A stretch of 41,529 nt of DNA from Methylococcaceae bacterium (GCA_028748685.1 JAJRDU010000274.1:1-41529), one strand, 5' to 3'; shown: positions 1 to 8,309, numbered from the stretch's first letter. Made by a program: numbers and translations. Notes: generated by a model from the letters alone, not told the origin.

Positions 1-264
1 CCCCTTGGGTAGCAATTCAGAGTTTCTTTGGACACCCTTGCCTTCGCCTACATCTTCCCTTCTCACAGGGCAATGGCTGGACTTCCACCAGCTTGCTGAC
101 TACCATGCCAGTCGCACCGCACGACGCTACCGCTTATGCACCCTACGCGCCCATACATTTCTACATCGAACCGTTTTCTTCCGATGTCGCTGCCCGGCCG
201 CTTTGTGGGTTACAATCGCGGATCGCTTAACCGGTTGAATCCAGACAACGCCCAGAGAATCAGA
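1..264. other. Region upstream of trpE, no gene recognised
   Basis: No convincing gene was found. The track ORFs here (5..238 plus and the antisense 127..672) have no recognisable domain. The first ~130 bases, with phrases such as ctggacttccaccagc, resemble a multi-copy extragenic repeat that is often mis-translated in bacterial genomes, but I cannot prove this from one copy. A TACAAT box at 211-216 could be the -10 element for trpE, without a good -35 partner. Confidence 0.3.
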
Positions 265-1749
265 ATGACACCCGCGCAATTCAATCAATACGCCCAACAG
301 GGCTACAACCGTATCCCCGTCTGCCGCGAAGTGCTGGCCGACCTGGACACGCCGCTCAGCGCCTATCTGAAGCTGGCCGACGGCGCTTATTCCTATTTGT
401 TTGAATCGGTACATGGCGGCGAGCAGTGGGGGCGTTATTCGATCATCGGTTTGCCGTGCAAGACCCGCGTCAAGATCAGTGACCATACCATTACGGTCGA
501 GAAAGACAGCGCGGATACGCAGACTTTCGAACATGCGCTGCCGTTGGAGTGGATAGAAGAATTCCGCCAGCAATACCGGGTGCCGGATATAGAAGGGCTG
601 CCGCGATTCAACGGCGGACTGGTCGGCTATTTCGGCTACGAAACCATAGGCTATATAGAGCCGCGCCTGCAATCGGCCGGCAAACCCGATCCAATCGGCA
701 CGCCGGACATATTGTTGATGGTGTCACAGGACTTGCTGGTGTTCGACAACCTGTCCGGCAAGATGCTGCTGTTGACCCATGCCGATCCGGCCCAGCCCGA
801 CGCTTACGAGCAAGCGCAAGCCCGTTTGGCGAAGCTGGTCGACAAGCTGCACCAGCTCAAGGCCCATCCGCAACCGCATTCGGGCGTCAAACAAGTCCAC
901 GAAACCGATTTCGTGTCCGGTTTTACCCAGCAAGGTTACGAGGATGCGGTGCGCAAGGCCAAACACTACATTACTGACGGCGATGTGATGCAGGTGGTAT
1001 TGTCTCAGCGTATGTCGATACCGTTCAGCGCCTCGCCCTTGGATTTATACCGCGCCTTGCGTTGCCTGAATCCGTCGCCCTACATGTATTACCTGAATCT
1101 GGAAGACTTCCACATCGTCGGCTCGTCGCCGGAGATACTGGTGCGGCTGGAAGACAACGAAGTCACTGTCCGTCCGATTGCCGGCACAAGGCGGCGCGGC
1201 GAGACTCACGAACAGGATTTGGAGCTGGAAAAAGAACTCCTCGCCGACCCGAAGGAAATCGCCGAACACCTGATGCTGATCGACCTTGGCCGCAACGACA
1301 CCGGACGCGTCGCCAAGATCGGTAGCGTCAAGCTCACCGACAAGATGATCATTGAGCGCTATTCGCACGTGATGCACATCGTCTCCAACGTCACCGGCGA
1401 ATTGCAGGAAGGCAAGAATGCCTTCGACGTGCTTGCGGCGACCTTCCCGGCCGGCACCGTCAGCGGTGCGCCCAAGATTCGGGCTATGGAAATCATCAAC
1501 GAGTTGGAGCCGGTCAAGCGCGGCATTTATTCCGGCGCGGTTGGCTATATCTCCTGGTCGGGCAATCTGGATACCGCGATCGCGATCCGCACCGCCGTGA
1601 TCAAGGATCAAACCTTGCACATCCAGGCCGGCGCCGGCATCGTCTATGACTCGGTGCCGCGCAGCGAATGGGAAGAAACAATGAACAAGGGCCGGGCGGT
1701 GTTCCGCGCCGTCAGTATGGCCGAAGCCGGCCTCGGAGGAAAAGCATGA
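265..1749 (+). CDS. trpE: Anthranilate synthase component I (TrpE)
   Basis: This is the large subunit of anthranilate synthase, which converts chorismate to anthranilate in the first committed step of tryptophan synthesis, using ammonia delivered by TrpG. The 494-aa protein has the usual N-terminal regulatory region and the C-terminal chorismate-binding domain, with the conserved stretches [32 protein letters not shown] and [11 protein letters not shown]. The track ORF opens at 136, but family similarity begins at [19 protein letters not shown], so the ATG at 265 is preferred; the added 43 residues look like translated leader. The stop overlaps the trpG start (ATGA), so the two are translationally coupled. 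No leader peptide rich in Trp codons was seen upstream. Confidence 0.96.
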   Translation: MTPAQFNQYAQQGYNRIPVCREVLADLDTPLSAYLKLADGAYSYLFESVHGGEQWGRYSIIGLPCKTRVKISDHTITVEKDSADTQTFEHALPLEWIEEFRQQYRVPDIEGLPRFNGGLVGYFGYETIGYIEPRLQSAGKPDPIGTPDILLMVSQDLLVFDNLSGKMLLLTHADPAQPDAYEQAQARLAKLVDKLHQLKAHPQPHSGVKQVHETDFVSGFTQQGYEDAVRKAKHYITDGDVMQVVLSQRMSIPFSASPLDLYRALRCLNPSPYMYYLNLEDFHIVGSSPEILVRLEDNEVTVRPIAGTRRRGETHEQDLELEKELLADPKEIAEHLMLIDLGRNDTGRVAKIGSVKLTDKMIIERYSHVMHIVSNVTGELQEGKNAFDVLAATFPAGTVSGAPKIRAMEIINELEPVKRGIYSGAVGYISWSGNLDTAIAIRTAVIKDQTLHIQAGAGIVYDSVPRSEWEETMNKGRAVFRAVSMAEAGLGGKA

Positions 1750-2336
1750 GCGCCGTCAAAGTGGTGATGGTCGATAACTACGATTCGTTCACCTACAACC
1801 TGGTGCAGTATTTGGGCGAACTCGGCGCCGATGTGGTGGTGGTGCGCAACGACGAAGTCACGGTGGCGGACATCGAATCCTTTCGCCCCGACAAGATCGT
1901 GATTTCTCCAGGCCCTTGCACGCCCAAGGAAGCCGGTATCTCGGTCGAGACCATCCGTACCTACGCCGGTAAATTCCCTATCCTCGGCGTATGTCTTGGC
2001 CATCAGAGCATAGGTTATGCCTTTGGCGGCAACATCATCCACGCCAAGCAAATCATGCATGGCAAAGTCTCGCCCGTTTATCACAAGGATGTCGGTGTAT
2101 TCAAAGGCCTGAGCAACCCTTTCACCGCCACCCGTTATCATTCGCTGGTAATCGAACAAGCCAGCTTGCCCGATTGCCTGGAAGTGACCGCCTGGACTCA
2201 GGATGCCAGCGGCAATATCGACGAAATCATGGGTGTCCGCCACAAGACTCTGGATATCGAAGGCGTACAATTCCACCCCGAGTCTATCCTGACCGAGCAT
2301 GGGCATGAAATGTTGAGGAATTTTTTGGCGCGATAA
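1746..2336 (+). CDS. trpG: Anthranilate synthase component II, glutamine amidotransferase (TrpG)
   Basis: This is the class I glutamine amidotransferase subunit, which hydrolyses glutamine and channels ammonia to TrpE. The 196-aa protein shows DNYDSFTYN at the N terminus, the oxyanion motif SPGPCTP, the nucleophile elbow GVCLGHQ (Cys83) and the C-terminal [11 protein letters not shown], which holds the catalytic His and Glu. The start ATG at 1746 overlaps the trpE stop by four bases; the longer track ORF only reads back into trpE. In some bacteria one TrpG/PabA protein serves both tryptophan and folate synthesis; its place next to trpE makes tryptophan the main role. trpD, normally next, lies 4 kb downstream behind a restriction-modification cassette. 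Confidence 0.96.
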   Translation: MSAVKVVMVDNYDSFTYNLVQYLGELGADVVVVRNDEVTVADIESFRPDKIVISPGPCTPKEAGISVETIRTYAGKFPILGVCLGHQSIGYAFGGNIIHAKQIMHGKVSPVYHKDVGVFKGLSNPFTATRYHSLVIEQASLPDCLEVTAWTQDASGNIDEIMGVRHKTLDIEGVQFHPESILTEHGHEMLRNFLAR

Positions 2337-2339
2337 AAC

Positions 2340-2356
2340 TAATTTTCTGGGCAGTT
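2340..2356 (+). repeat. Left copy of 17-bp imperfect direct repeat flanking the R-M cassette
   Basis: TAATTTTCTGGGCAGTT lies between the trpG stop and the vsr start. It matches TAATTTTCTGAGTAATT at 4651-4667 in 14 of 17 positions, including the first ten in a row. The pair brackets the vsr-methyltransferase-endonuclease block closely. A target duplication or recombination scar is an inference. Confidence 0.45.
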
Positions 2357-2372
2357 TTTACCGAGGCGAAGC

Positions 2373-2810
2373 TTGAGCGACACGCTTTCTCCAGAAGAAC
2401 GAAGCGAGCGAATGTCCAGGGTTCGAAACAAGAATTCGATCCCGGAAATGAAATTGCGACGACTGGTTCATGGCTTGGGTTACCGCTATCGATTGCATGT
2501 TGGCAAACTGCCTGGAAAACCAGATTTGGTTTTTCCAGGCAGACGCTCGGTAATATTCATGCATGGCTGTTTTTGGCATAGGCATCCTGGCTGCAAATTA
2601 GCCAGATTGCCGAAGTCAAAACTTGATTTTTGGGTTGAAAAGTTGGAAGCGAACAGACAGCGCGACATAGCGCACCAAAAACAATTACGAGAACTCGGGT
2701 GGCGGGTCTTGGTTATTTGGGAATGCGAAATGGACGATATCGAACACGTGTCTTTAATGGTTAAGACATTTTTGGGCGCGGAACGGGTAAATAGTAATGA
2801 AATCAGTTGA
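2373..2810 (+). CDS. vsr: Very short patch repair endonuclease (Vsr)
   Basis: Vsr nicks 5' to the T of T:G mismatches that arise when 5-methylcytosine deaminates, so it accompanies C5 methyltransferases. The 145-aa protein has the family core GKPDLVFPGRRSVIFMHGCFWHRHPGC and ends with the WRVLVIWECE stretch. With the TTG start at 2373, E25, D51, H64 and H69 fall at the same numbers as the key residues of E. coli Vsr, and C66, H71 and C74 fit its zinc site. This supports TTG over the internal ATG at 2412, which would remove a normal N terminus. Its 3' end overlaps the methyltransferase start by 14 bases. Base composition is lower in G+C than the trp genes on either side, which fits acquisition with the cassette. 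Confidence 0.93.
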   Translation: MSDTLSPEERSERMSRVRNKNSIPEMKLRRLVHGLGYRYRLHVGKLPGKPDLVFPGRRSVIFMHGCFWHRHPGCKLARLPKSKLDFWVEKLEANRQRDIAHQKQLRELGWRVLVIWECEMDDIEHVSLMVKTFLGAERVNSNEIS

Positions 2811-4008
2811 ACTTTTTGCCGGTGCCGGTGGGCTGGCGATGGGTATATCCCTCGCTGGATTTGAATCCTTGGCCGTTGTCGAATGGGATAAATGGGCTTG
2901 TGACACAATCCGGGAAAACCAAAAACGTGGGTTTCCGGTTATCCAAGATTGGCCTTTATGGGAAGGCGATGTTCGATTATTCGATTGGTCTTCCATTCCC
3001 GAGAATATCGATTTATTGGCTGGCGGCCCGCCATGCCAACCCTTTTCGATGGGGGGTAAGCACCGAGCGTTTGGAGATAGCCGCGACATGTTTCCCACTA
3101 CGGTCGAAGTGGTTCGAAAACTGCGTCCCAAATCTTTCATAATCGAGAATGTAAAGGGATTGACCCGGTCCAGCTTTGCCAATTACTACCAGTACATTCT
3201 TCTCCAATTGGAATTTCCAGAAGTTTCTCGCAAGGATGGTGAAACATGGCTGGAGCATCTCAAACGCTTGCAATCCGAGAAATCATCTGGCGCCCTGCAC
3301 TTGTCCGGACTGACTTATAACGTGGTGCCTACCTTGGTTAACGCGGCGGATTATGGCGTTCCTCAAAAACGCGAGCGTGTGTTTATAGTGGGATTCCGCT
3401 CCGATCTTGACGTCCGTTGGTCTTTCCCTCGCCCCACGCATGGTCTCGATTCCCTTTTGTACTCGCAGTGGATTACCGGAGAATACTGGGAGCGTCATAA
3501 AATCCGGAACAATAACAGACCACCACTCTGCTCTCGGCTGGAACCAAGCGTTCGCAAGCTCTCTCCGCTTCTGCCACCCGAGGAAAAACCTTGGCGAACC
3601 GTCCGCGATGCCTTGATCGATATTCCCGACCCACGTCTTGCCGATGCGCGGAATTTTTTAAACCACAATTTCCAGAGTGGGGCAAGAGCGTATCCGGGGC
3701 ACACCGGCAGCCCTCTCGATTTGCCAGCAAAGACTTTGAAGGCTGGAGATCATGGCGTACCCGGCGGGGAAAATATGATGGTGTTCGAGGATGGAGATGT
3801 CCGCTATTTCAGCGCGCGTGAATCGGCGAGGCTACAAACGTTTCCGGATGGATATGTTTTTCATGGTTCTTGGAGCGAAACCATGCGTCAATTGGGCAAT
3901 GCGGTGCCCGTGACCTTGGGACGACGAGTGGCTGCTTCCGTTGCCGAGCGTTTGGCGGAAGCTCAAATGCGTACGCTTGTTCGTTCAAGGCAAAGGCATA
4001 GCGCATGA
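2797..4008 (+). CDS. Type II DNA (cytosine-5-)-methyltransferase
   Basis: This enzyme transfers a methyl group from S-adenosylmethionine to C5 of cytosine in a specific DNA site and protects host DNA from the endonuclease encoded next to it. The 403-aa protein has the ordered C5-MTase motifs: ELFAGAGGLAMG (motif I), GGPPCQPFS with catalytic Cys80 (IV), IIENVKG (VI), QKRERVFIVGFR (VIII) and QLGNAVP (X). The stretch between VIII and X should be the target-recognition domain. The start overlaps vsr and the stop overlaps the endonuclease start by four bases (ATGA), so the three genes form one transcription unit. Specificity cannot be read directly. The partner resembles Eco29kI, which cuts CCGCGG, so a CCGCGG-like site is a reasonable guess. 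Confidence 0.95.
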   Translation: MKSVELFAGAGGLAMGISLAGFESLAVVEWDKWACDTIRENQKRGFPVIQDWPLWEGDVRLFDWSSIPENIDLLAGGPPCQPFSMGGKHRAFGDSRDMFPTTVEVVRKLRPKSFIIENVKGLTRSSFANYYQYILLQLEFPEVSRKDGETWLEHLKRLQSEKSSGALHLSGLTYNVVPTLVNAADYGVPQKRERVFIVGFRSDLDVRWSFPRPTHGLDSLLYSQWITGEYWERHKIRNNNRPPLCSRLEPSVRKLSPLLPPEEKPWRTVRDALIDIPDPRLADARNFLNHNFQSGARAYPGHTGSPLDLPAKTLKAGDHGVPGGENMMVFEDGDVRYFSARESARLQTFPDGYVFHGSWSETMRQLGNAVPVTLGRRVAASVAERLAEAQMRTLVRSRQRHSA

Positions 4009-4649
4009 CGATCAGAAATATCATTCCATTCAATCCTCTCGACAAACGTCATTTGGGGGAAAGTGTCGGCCAGGCAATGCTTCGGCAAGCCGTGATATGC
4101 ATGACCGACCTGAACACTTTTGAAGGCGCCGGAATCTATGCAATTTACTATTCCGGGAATTTTCCGGCCTACGAAGCCGTTACCATGCGTAATACCGATG
4201 GGAAATTTAATGCGCCGATTTATGTCGGGAAGGCTGTTCCCAAGGGCGCGCGCAAGGGTGGCGATCTCAACGCAAATCCTGGCAGGGTTTTATATAACCG
4301 ACTTACGCAACATATTAAAAGTATCGAGGATGCTTCGAACCTCAATCTTGCCAACTTTCATTGCCGTTATTTAATCGTTGACGATATCTGGATTCCGCTC
4401 GGTGAATCCCTATTAATTGCCAAGTTTGATCCGTTGTGGAACAAACTTATCGATGGGTTCGGCAATCATGATCCTGGCAGCGGCCGGCATGCCGGGCTTC
4501 GCCCTCGCTGGGATGTTTTGCACCCCGGTCGCCATTGGGCTGAAAAATGTCAGCCAAGAGCGGAAACTGCCGAACAAATCATTGGCGAAGCAAGGGATTA
4601 TTTACGAAATAATCCTCCGCCAGAGGATACATCCATGATTAACGTTTGA
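4005..4649 (+). CDS. Eco29kI-like type II restriction endonuclease, GIY-YIG family
   Basis: This 214-aa protein matches the rare GIY-YIG class of type II restriction enzymes typified by Eco29kI. Shared stretches are GAGIYAIYYSG, PIYVGKAVPKG, NRLTQH, the LWN...DGFGNHDPGSGR block and WDVLHPGRHWAEKC. The expected active-site residues are all present: Tyr45 (GIY), Tyr73 (YVG), Arg99, His103, Glu134 and Asn146. It is therefore probably intact and active. It overlaps the methyltransferase stop by four bases and is the last gene of the vsr-M-R block. In the original Eco29kI system, as I recall, the endonuclease gene comes first, so the order here is reversed. Cleavage at a CCGCGG-type sequence is inferred from homology only. 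Confidence 0.92.
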   Translation: MTIRNIIPFNPLDKRHLGESVGQAMLRQAVICMTDLNTFEGAGIYAIYYSGNFPAYEAVTMRNTDGKFNAPIYVGKAVPKGARKGGDLNANPGRVLYNRLTQHIKSIEDASNLNLANFHCRYLIVDDIWIPLGESLLIAKFDPLWNKLIDGFGNHDPGSGRHAGLRPRWDVLHPGRHWAEKCQPRAETAEQIIGEARDYLRNNPPPEDTSMINV

Positions 4650-4650
4650 T

Positions 4651-4667
4651 TAATTTTCTGAGTAATT
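4651..4667 (+). repeat. Right copy of 17-bp imperfect direct repeat flanking the R-M cassette
   Basis: TAATTTTCTGAGTAATT begins one base after the endonuclease stop codon and pairs with the copy at 2340-2356 (14/17 identical). Just beyond it lies TTAACCGGTTGAA (4677-4689), which also occurs upstream of trpE at 227-239. Confidence 0.45.
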
Positions 4668-4752
4668 GATAAATCGTTAACCGGTTGAACCTATACGAAA
4701 CGAAAAACAAATCATCGAACAAGTTTCCGGCCGGACCGATGGGAATAGCGCC

Positions 4753-4971
4753 ATGTACGAACGTTATGTTAAACAAAAAATTGAAACCGGGCTCAATGCC
4801 ATCGAAGAAGGTCGTGTCGTCAATCATGAAGAGGCCAAAGAAAATTTGTTAGGCGAAGATGAAATGGCTTATTTGCTGAAAAATCCGGTTAATAGCGAGC
4901 GCTTGCTAACAGCCATTAACAATATCGAGCAGCCGCAATATATCGTTCGCGTTGATCTATCCGAGCTATGA
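4753..4971 (+). CDS. Short antitoxin-like protein, possibly a remnant
   Basis: The 72-aa product reads like antitoxin C-terminal segments. IETGLNAIEEGRVVNHEEAKENL resembles the region in which small antitoxins carry a GRVVSHEE-type phrase, and EMAYLLKNPVNSERLLTAINNIEQ resembles the YLL.(S/N)P.N...LL..I tail of Phd/YefM antitoxins. The frame stays open upstream to 4681 (QIIEQVSGRTDGNSA), but no standard start is seen before the ATG at 4753, so the N-terminal DNA-binding part may be lost. No toxin gene (RelE/YoeB or Doc type) follows; the next gene is a flavoprotein. It could be a decayed toxin-antitoxin locus or a fusion of two antitoxin ends. Whether it is expressed cannot be judged. Confidence 0.5.
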   Translation: MYERYVKQKIETGLNAIEEGRVVNHEEAKENLLGEDEMAYLLKNPVNSERLLTAINNIEQPQYIVRVDLSEL

Positions 4972-4980
4972 AAATCGCTT

Positions 4981-6225
4981 TTGAACAAAGTGTTCTCTAA
5001 TAATCCTTCCGTCGCCATCATCGGCGCCGGCCCCGCAGGATTAATGGCCGCCGAGGTATTAAGCCAGGCCGGCCTGAAAGTGGATGTTTACGATGCCATG
5101 CCGTCGGTGGGCCGCAAGTTTCTAATGGCGGGCAAGGGCGGTTTGAATATTACCCATGCCGAATCATTCGGACAGTTTTTGTCGCGATATGGCGATCGCC
5201 GCGCCGAATTGACGGATGCGCTGACCGGATTCTCGCCGGATAAGTTGCGGGAATGGGTGTTGAGTTTGGGGATAAACACCTTCGTCGGCACGTCGGGCCG
5301 GGTGTTCCCGGCCGAAATGAAGGCCGCTCCGATGTTGCGAGCCTGGTTACACCGTTTACGGGCCGCCGGCGTCAAATTCCACATGCGCCATCGCTGGCTG
5401 GGATGGACGGCCGACGATCAATTGCGTTTTTACAGCTATGGCCTCGAACGCATCGTCGCGGCCGATGCGGTGGTTCTGGCGTTGGGTGGCGGTAGTTGGC
5501 CGCAGCTGGGTTCTACGGGGGCCTGGACCGCGCTGTTGGCTCAGCGAGACATAGACTTGGCGCCGCTGCGACCGGCCAATTGCGGTTTCGACGTCGCTTG
5601 GAGCGGCTATTTTCGTACTCGCTTTGCCGGCCAGCCGCTCAAGCCGGTTCGCATGGTATTCAATAACCGGCATGGCGAGGCATTCAGCCAACAAGGAGAA
5701 TTGACGATTGCCGAATACGGACTTGAAGGCGGGCTGATTTACAGTTTGTCGGCACCCTTGCGCGATGAAATATCGGCAAACGGTTCGGCGGTGATAGCCT
5801 TGGACTTGATACCGGACCGCACGCTGGAAAACGCCACCGAGCGCCTGTCGGCGCCACGTAGCAAGCAGAGTATCAGCAATCATCTGCGCAAGCGCTTGGG
5901 TCTGGATGGCGCTAAGGCCGCTTTGCTGCGCGAGGTCTTATCCACCGAGACAATGAACAATCCGTCGCAATTAGCCTCAGCATTAAAGGCCTTGCCCATC
6001 AAACTGTTGGCAACGCGTCCGCTGGAAGAGGCGATCAGCACTGCCGGCGGTGTCAGATTTGAGGCACTGGACAGTCACTTGATGTTGCGCAAATTGCCCG
6101 GCGTGTTTATTGCTGGTGAAATGTTGGATTGGGAAGCGCCGACCGGCGGTTATCTATTGACCGCCTGTCTGGCGACTGGCCGTGCCGCCGGTTTTGGGGT
6201 TCTGGCATGGCTAAGTCAAAGATGA
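4981..6225 (+). CDS. HI0933/YhiN-type FAD-dependent oxidoreductase (TIGR03862-like)
   Basis: This 414-aa flavoprotein begins with a Rossmann FAD-binding motif (VAIIGAGPAGLMAAEVL, residues ~11-27) followed by GRKFLMAGKGGLNITH, the signature of the HI0933/YhiN family. Later it has the GGGSWPQLGSTGAW segment and a C-terminal FAD-contact region (GVRFEALDSHLML...GVFIAGEMLDWEAPTGGYLLTACLATGRAAG). Substrate and physiological role of the family are not established; some annotations call it an aminoacetone oxidase, which I regard as weak. The start is a TTG at 4981; no in-frame ATG lies close upstream, and the nearby ATG at 4968 runs into a stop after ten codons. The gene sits between the antitoxin remnant and trpD, in the same direction, with no obvious link to tryptophan synthesis. 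Confidence 0.9.
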   Translation: MNKVFSNNPSVAIIGAGPAGLMAAEVLSQAGLKVDVYDAMPSVGRKFLMAGKGGLNITHAESFGQFLSRYGDRRAELTDALTGFSPDKLREWVLSLGINTFVGTSGRVFPAEMKAAPMLRAWLHRLRAAGVKFHMRHRWLGWTADDQLRFYSYGLERIVAADAVVLALGGGSWPQLGSTGAWTALLAQRDIDLAPLRPANCGFDVAWSGYFRTRFAGQPLKPVRMVFNNRHGEAFSQQGELTIAEYGLEGGLIYSLSAPLRDEISANGSAVIALDLIPDRTLENATERLSAPRSKQSISNHLRKRLGLDGAKAALLREVLSTETMNNPSQLASALKALPIKLLATRPLEEAISTAGGVRFEALDSHLMLRKLPGVFIAGEMLDWEAPTGGYLLTACLATGRAAGFGVLAWLSQR

Positions 6226-6383
6226 GATGCGCGGATATTGGCGGTGGTTTGTTATCATGTCGACCCAAAAAACATTTTATCCTGCGTAGGATGAAGTGGA
6301 CGCGTAAAACCAGCATCAAAATTGCAAGCTGGGTATCGCTTGTGCTCCGCCCAGCCCACGCCCGCCGACTATTGAATTGATAC
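6226..6383. repeat. Probable extragenic repeat remnant upstream of trpD
   Basis: The 158-bp gap holds phrases such as cctgcgtaggatgaag and gctgggtatcgcttgtgctccgcccagcccac, which look like the interspersed extragenic repeats common in this kind of genome. A similar cgcccagcccggcttg phrase lies beyond trpD near 7452. No gene, clear promoter or strong Shine-Dalgarno sequence for trpD was seen. Assignment as a repeat rests on style only, since no second full copy is in the window. Confidence 0.3.
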
Positions 6384-7409
6384 ATGCAAATCCAAGCCAC
6401 GCTGCAAAAACTGCTCGATAAACAAGATCTCGCCGCCGACGAAATGCGCGATGTGATGCGCGAAATGATGGTCGGAGAGTTGACCGATGCCCAGATCGCC
6501 GGTTTTTTGATTGCCCTGCGCTGCAAGGGCGAAACCGTCGAGGAAATTGCCGCAGCGGTTGGCGTGTTGCGAGACCTGGTGCGGCATGTGCCGGTGCAAG
6601 GTGAGCATGTGATCGATACCTGCGGTACCGGCGGTGATGGCGCCAATACCTTTAATATTTCCACCACTGCCGCCTTTGTGGTGGCCGCAGCTGGCGGCAA
6701 GGTCGCCAAGCATGGCAACCGCTCGGTATCCAGTAGTTGCGGGAGCGCGGACGTACTGGAGACGGCCGGTATCAATCTGGATATGTCCGCCGAACAGGTG
6801 GCGCGATGTGTAGCTGAAATTGGCGTCGGTTTCTTGTTCGCCGCCAAACACCATAGCGCGGTGCGCCACACGGTGGGTCCGCGTAAGGAAATGGGCGTCA
6901 GGACGCTATTCAATCTGATTGGCCCGCTATCCAATCCGGCCAATGCCCCTCACCAGTTGATCGGCGTGTTCGACAAACAGTGGTTGCTGCCGGTGGCGGA
7001 AGTGCTGAAAAAGCTCGGCAGCCGCCATGTACTGGTGGTGCATGCCGAGGATGGCCTGGACGAAATCAGCATCGCCGCGCCGACTGATGTCGCCGAGTTA
7101 AAAAACGGTGAAATCAGTACCTTTAGGCTGACACCCGAACAATTTGGCCTTGAACGCGGCAGCCTTGCAAGTTTGGCTGTGGATAGCGCGCGATCCAGCC
7201 TGGAAATTATTAATGGGGTTTTGAATAACCAGCCGGGGCCGGCGCGCGATATTGTGGCGCTGAACGCCGGTGCAGCGATATATGCGGCGGACTTATGCGA
7301 CACCTTACGGGACGGCGTAAAGGAAGCCTTGCGGGTAATCGAAAACGGATCCGCAAAAATGAAGTTCGAAGCGCTAATAGCCTATTCAAGAGACGACTTT
7401 TCCGCTTGA
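6384..7409 (+). CDS. trpD: Anthranilate phosphoribosyltransferase (TrpD)
   Basis: TrpD transfers the phosphoribosyl group of PRPP to anthranilate, the second step of tryptophan synthesis. The 341-aa length is normal. The small helical N-terminal domain is followed by the PRPP-binding glycine-rich motif [17 protein letters not shown] (residues ~75-90), then [18 protein letters not shown] and the anthranilate-contact region [32 protein letters not shown]. The ATG at 6384 gives the expected N terminus [16 protein letters not shown]. In many gammaproteobacteria trpG-trpD-trpC are adjacent. Here trpD is 4 kb from trpG and trpC does not follow, so trpD is probably transcribed from its own signal or by read-through from the flavoprotein gene. 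Confidence 0.96.
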   Translation: MQIQATLQKLLDKQDLAADEMRDVMREMMVGELTDAQIAGFLIALRCKGETVEEIAAAVGVLRDLVRHVPVQGEHVIDTCGTGGDGANTFNISTTAAFVVAAAGGKVAKHGNRSVSSSCGSADVLETAGINLDMSAEQVARCVAEIGVGFLFAAKHHSAVRHTVGPRKEMGVRTLFNLIGPLSNPANAPHQLIGVFDKQWLLPVAEVLKKLGSRHVLVVHAEDGLDEISIAAPTDVAELKNGEISTFRLTPEQFGLERGSLASLAVDSARSSLEIINGVLNNQPGPARDIVALNAGAAIYAADLCDTLRDGVKEALRVIENGSAKMKFEALIAYSRDDFSA

Positions 7410-7807
7410 TGAGAGGGCTGGATGGGGTAAGTATCAGCTTTTAGTCATCCAACGAAGTTGGCGCCCAGCCCGGCTTGAGGCCCATGCATGCGGCGGATGC
7501 CGAATCCGGGTTTGAGCGATGTATCAAGAAAGGTTAACGCCGATTCGGGTTTTGCTCTCCATGCCGCGCTCAGTGTCAATCGAAATGTGCCTGTCGAGCA
7601 CAATCGCTGTTTGGCATTTTGCAAGTTGATTAGTAACCAAGTTCATTCAATCAGTGTTAACATAATCAAGTAATCTATACAATCGCAAGTGTTCAGAGGG
7701 TGTCGCGCCGCGATTGTCCGGCATTTCGACAAATACCTCTTTCCGTGCTATACATTAGCTAGTGTGTTCAGCACCATTCATTCTCCTACAACAACCGGAC
7801 GACTACT
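7410..7807. other. 398-bp intergenic region between trpD and fliW
   Basis: No gene is supported. The 61-aa track ORF 7488..7673 lacks any recognisable feature. The first part has a gcgcccagcccggcttg phrase like that upstream of trpD. No clear terminator hairpin after trpD was found. The last 80 bases contain the putative fliW promoter listed separately. Confidence 0.4.
7726..7754 (+). promoter_or_regulatory. Putative sigma-70 promoter for fliW
   Basis: TCGACA (7726-7731) and TATACA (7749-7754) are separated by 17 bases, which fits a vegetative promoter with transcription starting about 45 bases before the fliW ATG. No flagellar sigma-28 pattern was seen. Visual match only. Confidence 0.4.
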
Positions 7808-8236
7808 ATGGACATAAAACAAATATTATCCGAAGAACACCAACTCCATAACATTATTTCCTTTCCTCGTGGCCTTCCCGGGTTTGAGGATCAGACCCGC
7901 TTCAGGTTGTTTCGCGAGGAAGGCAACGAAATCGTTTACTGGCTACAGGCGTCGGACAATGAAGCCCTGACCTTTTCAGTTGCCCCTCCCTTGTATTTCA
8001 ATATCAACTATAACTTCACCTTGACCGACGAGGAAGAGAGTTTGCTGCAAGTCAAAAGCCCCGACGATTTGCTGATCTTGATTTTCCTGGCCAAGGAGGA
8101 AGAACAAGGCAACAAACCGAGCATCAAGGGCTCGTTCAAATCGCCTGTGTTGATTAACACCGCAAAGCACATCGGTTACCAAAAAGTCTTGGCTGACATC
8201 GAACAAAACATCACTCTGATCGAAAAGACGAGCTAA
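7808..8236 (+). CDS. fliW: Flagellar assembly factor FliW
   Basis: FliW binds flagellin and the RNA-binding regulator CsrA, so in species that have the circuit it links flagellin levels to translation control. The 142-aa product has the family's opening signature ISFPRGLPGFEDQTRFRL (residues ~18-35). It then has the beta-rich core, including LQASDNEALTFSVAPPLYF and the SPDDLLILIFLAKEEE stretch, and ends in the IGYQKVLADIEQ helix. The length is typical. It stands alone here: no flagellin, csrA or other flagellar gene lies in the window, and the neighbours are trpD and, converging, panD. The usual layout in many bacteria is next to csrA or flagellin genes. The ATG at 7808 is the only sensible start, without a strong Shine-Dalgarno sequence. 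Confidence 0.9.
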   Translation: MDIKQILSEEHQLHNIISFPRGLPGFEDQTRFRLFREEGNEIVYWLQASDNEALTFSVAPPLYFNINYNFTLTDEEESLLQVKSPDDLLILIFLAKEEEQGNKPSIKGSFKSPVLINTAKHIGYQKVLADIEQNITLIEKTS

Positions 8237-8271
8237 ATGACCGATGTCTCTGAAGCTTGATTAGCAAGGAA

Positions 8272-8301
8272 AGACAACCACCAACGGATTGGTGGTTGTC
8301 T
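8272..8301. terminator. Hairpin between convergent fliW and panD
   Basis: AGACAACCACCA and TGGTGGTTGTCT form a perfect 12-bp stem with a 6-base loop, placed between the fliW stop (8236) and the panD stop (8310). There is no long T run on either side, so it may act as a weak bidirectional terminator or as a 3' end stabiliser. Confidence 0.65.
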
Positions 8302-8309
8302 GGATTCAA

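Noticed and set aside
1-130. Partial coding region entering from the left edge
   Set aside because: The 77-aa frame resembles translated repeat sequence rather than a protein family; not enough evidence to call a gene.
136-264. N-terminal extension of TrpE in the track ORF
   Set aside because: The 43 extra residues do not resemble TrpE; homology starts at the ATG at 265 and a possible -10 box lies within the extension.
127-672. 181-aa minus-strand ORF over trpE
   Set aside because: Shadow of trpE on the opposite strand; no recognisable domain.
7488-7673. 61-aa ORF in the trpD-fliW gap
   Set aside because: No domain, no Shine-Dalgarno support, and the sequence looks like non-coding spacer.
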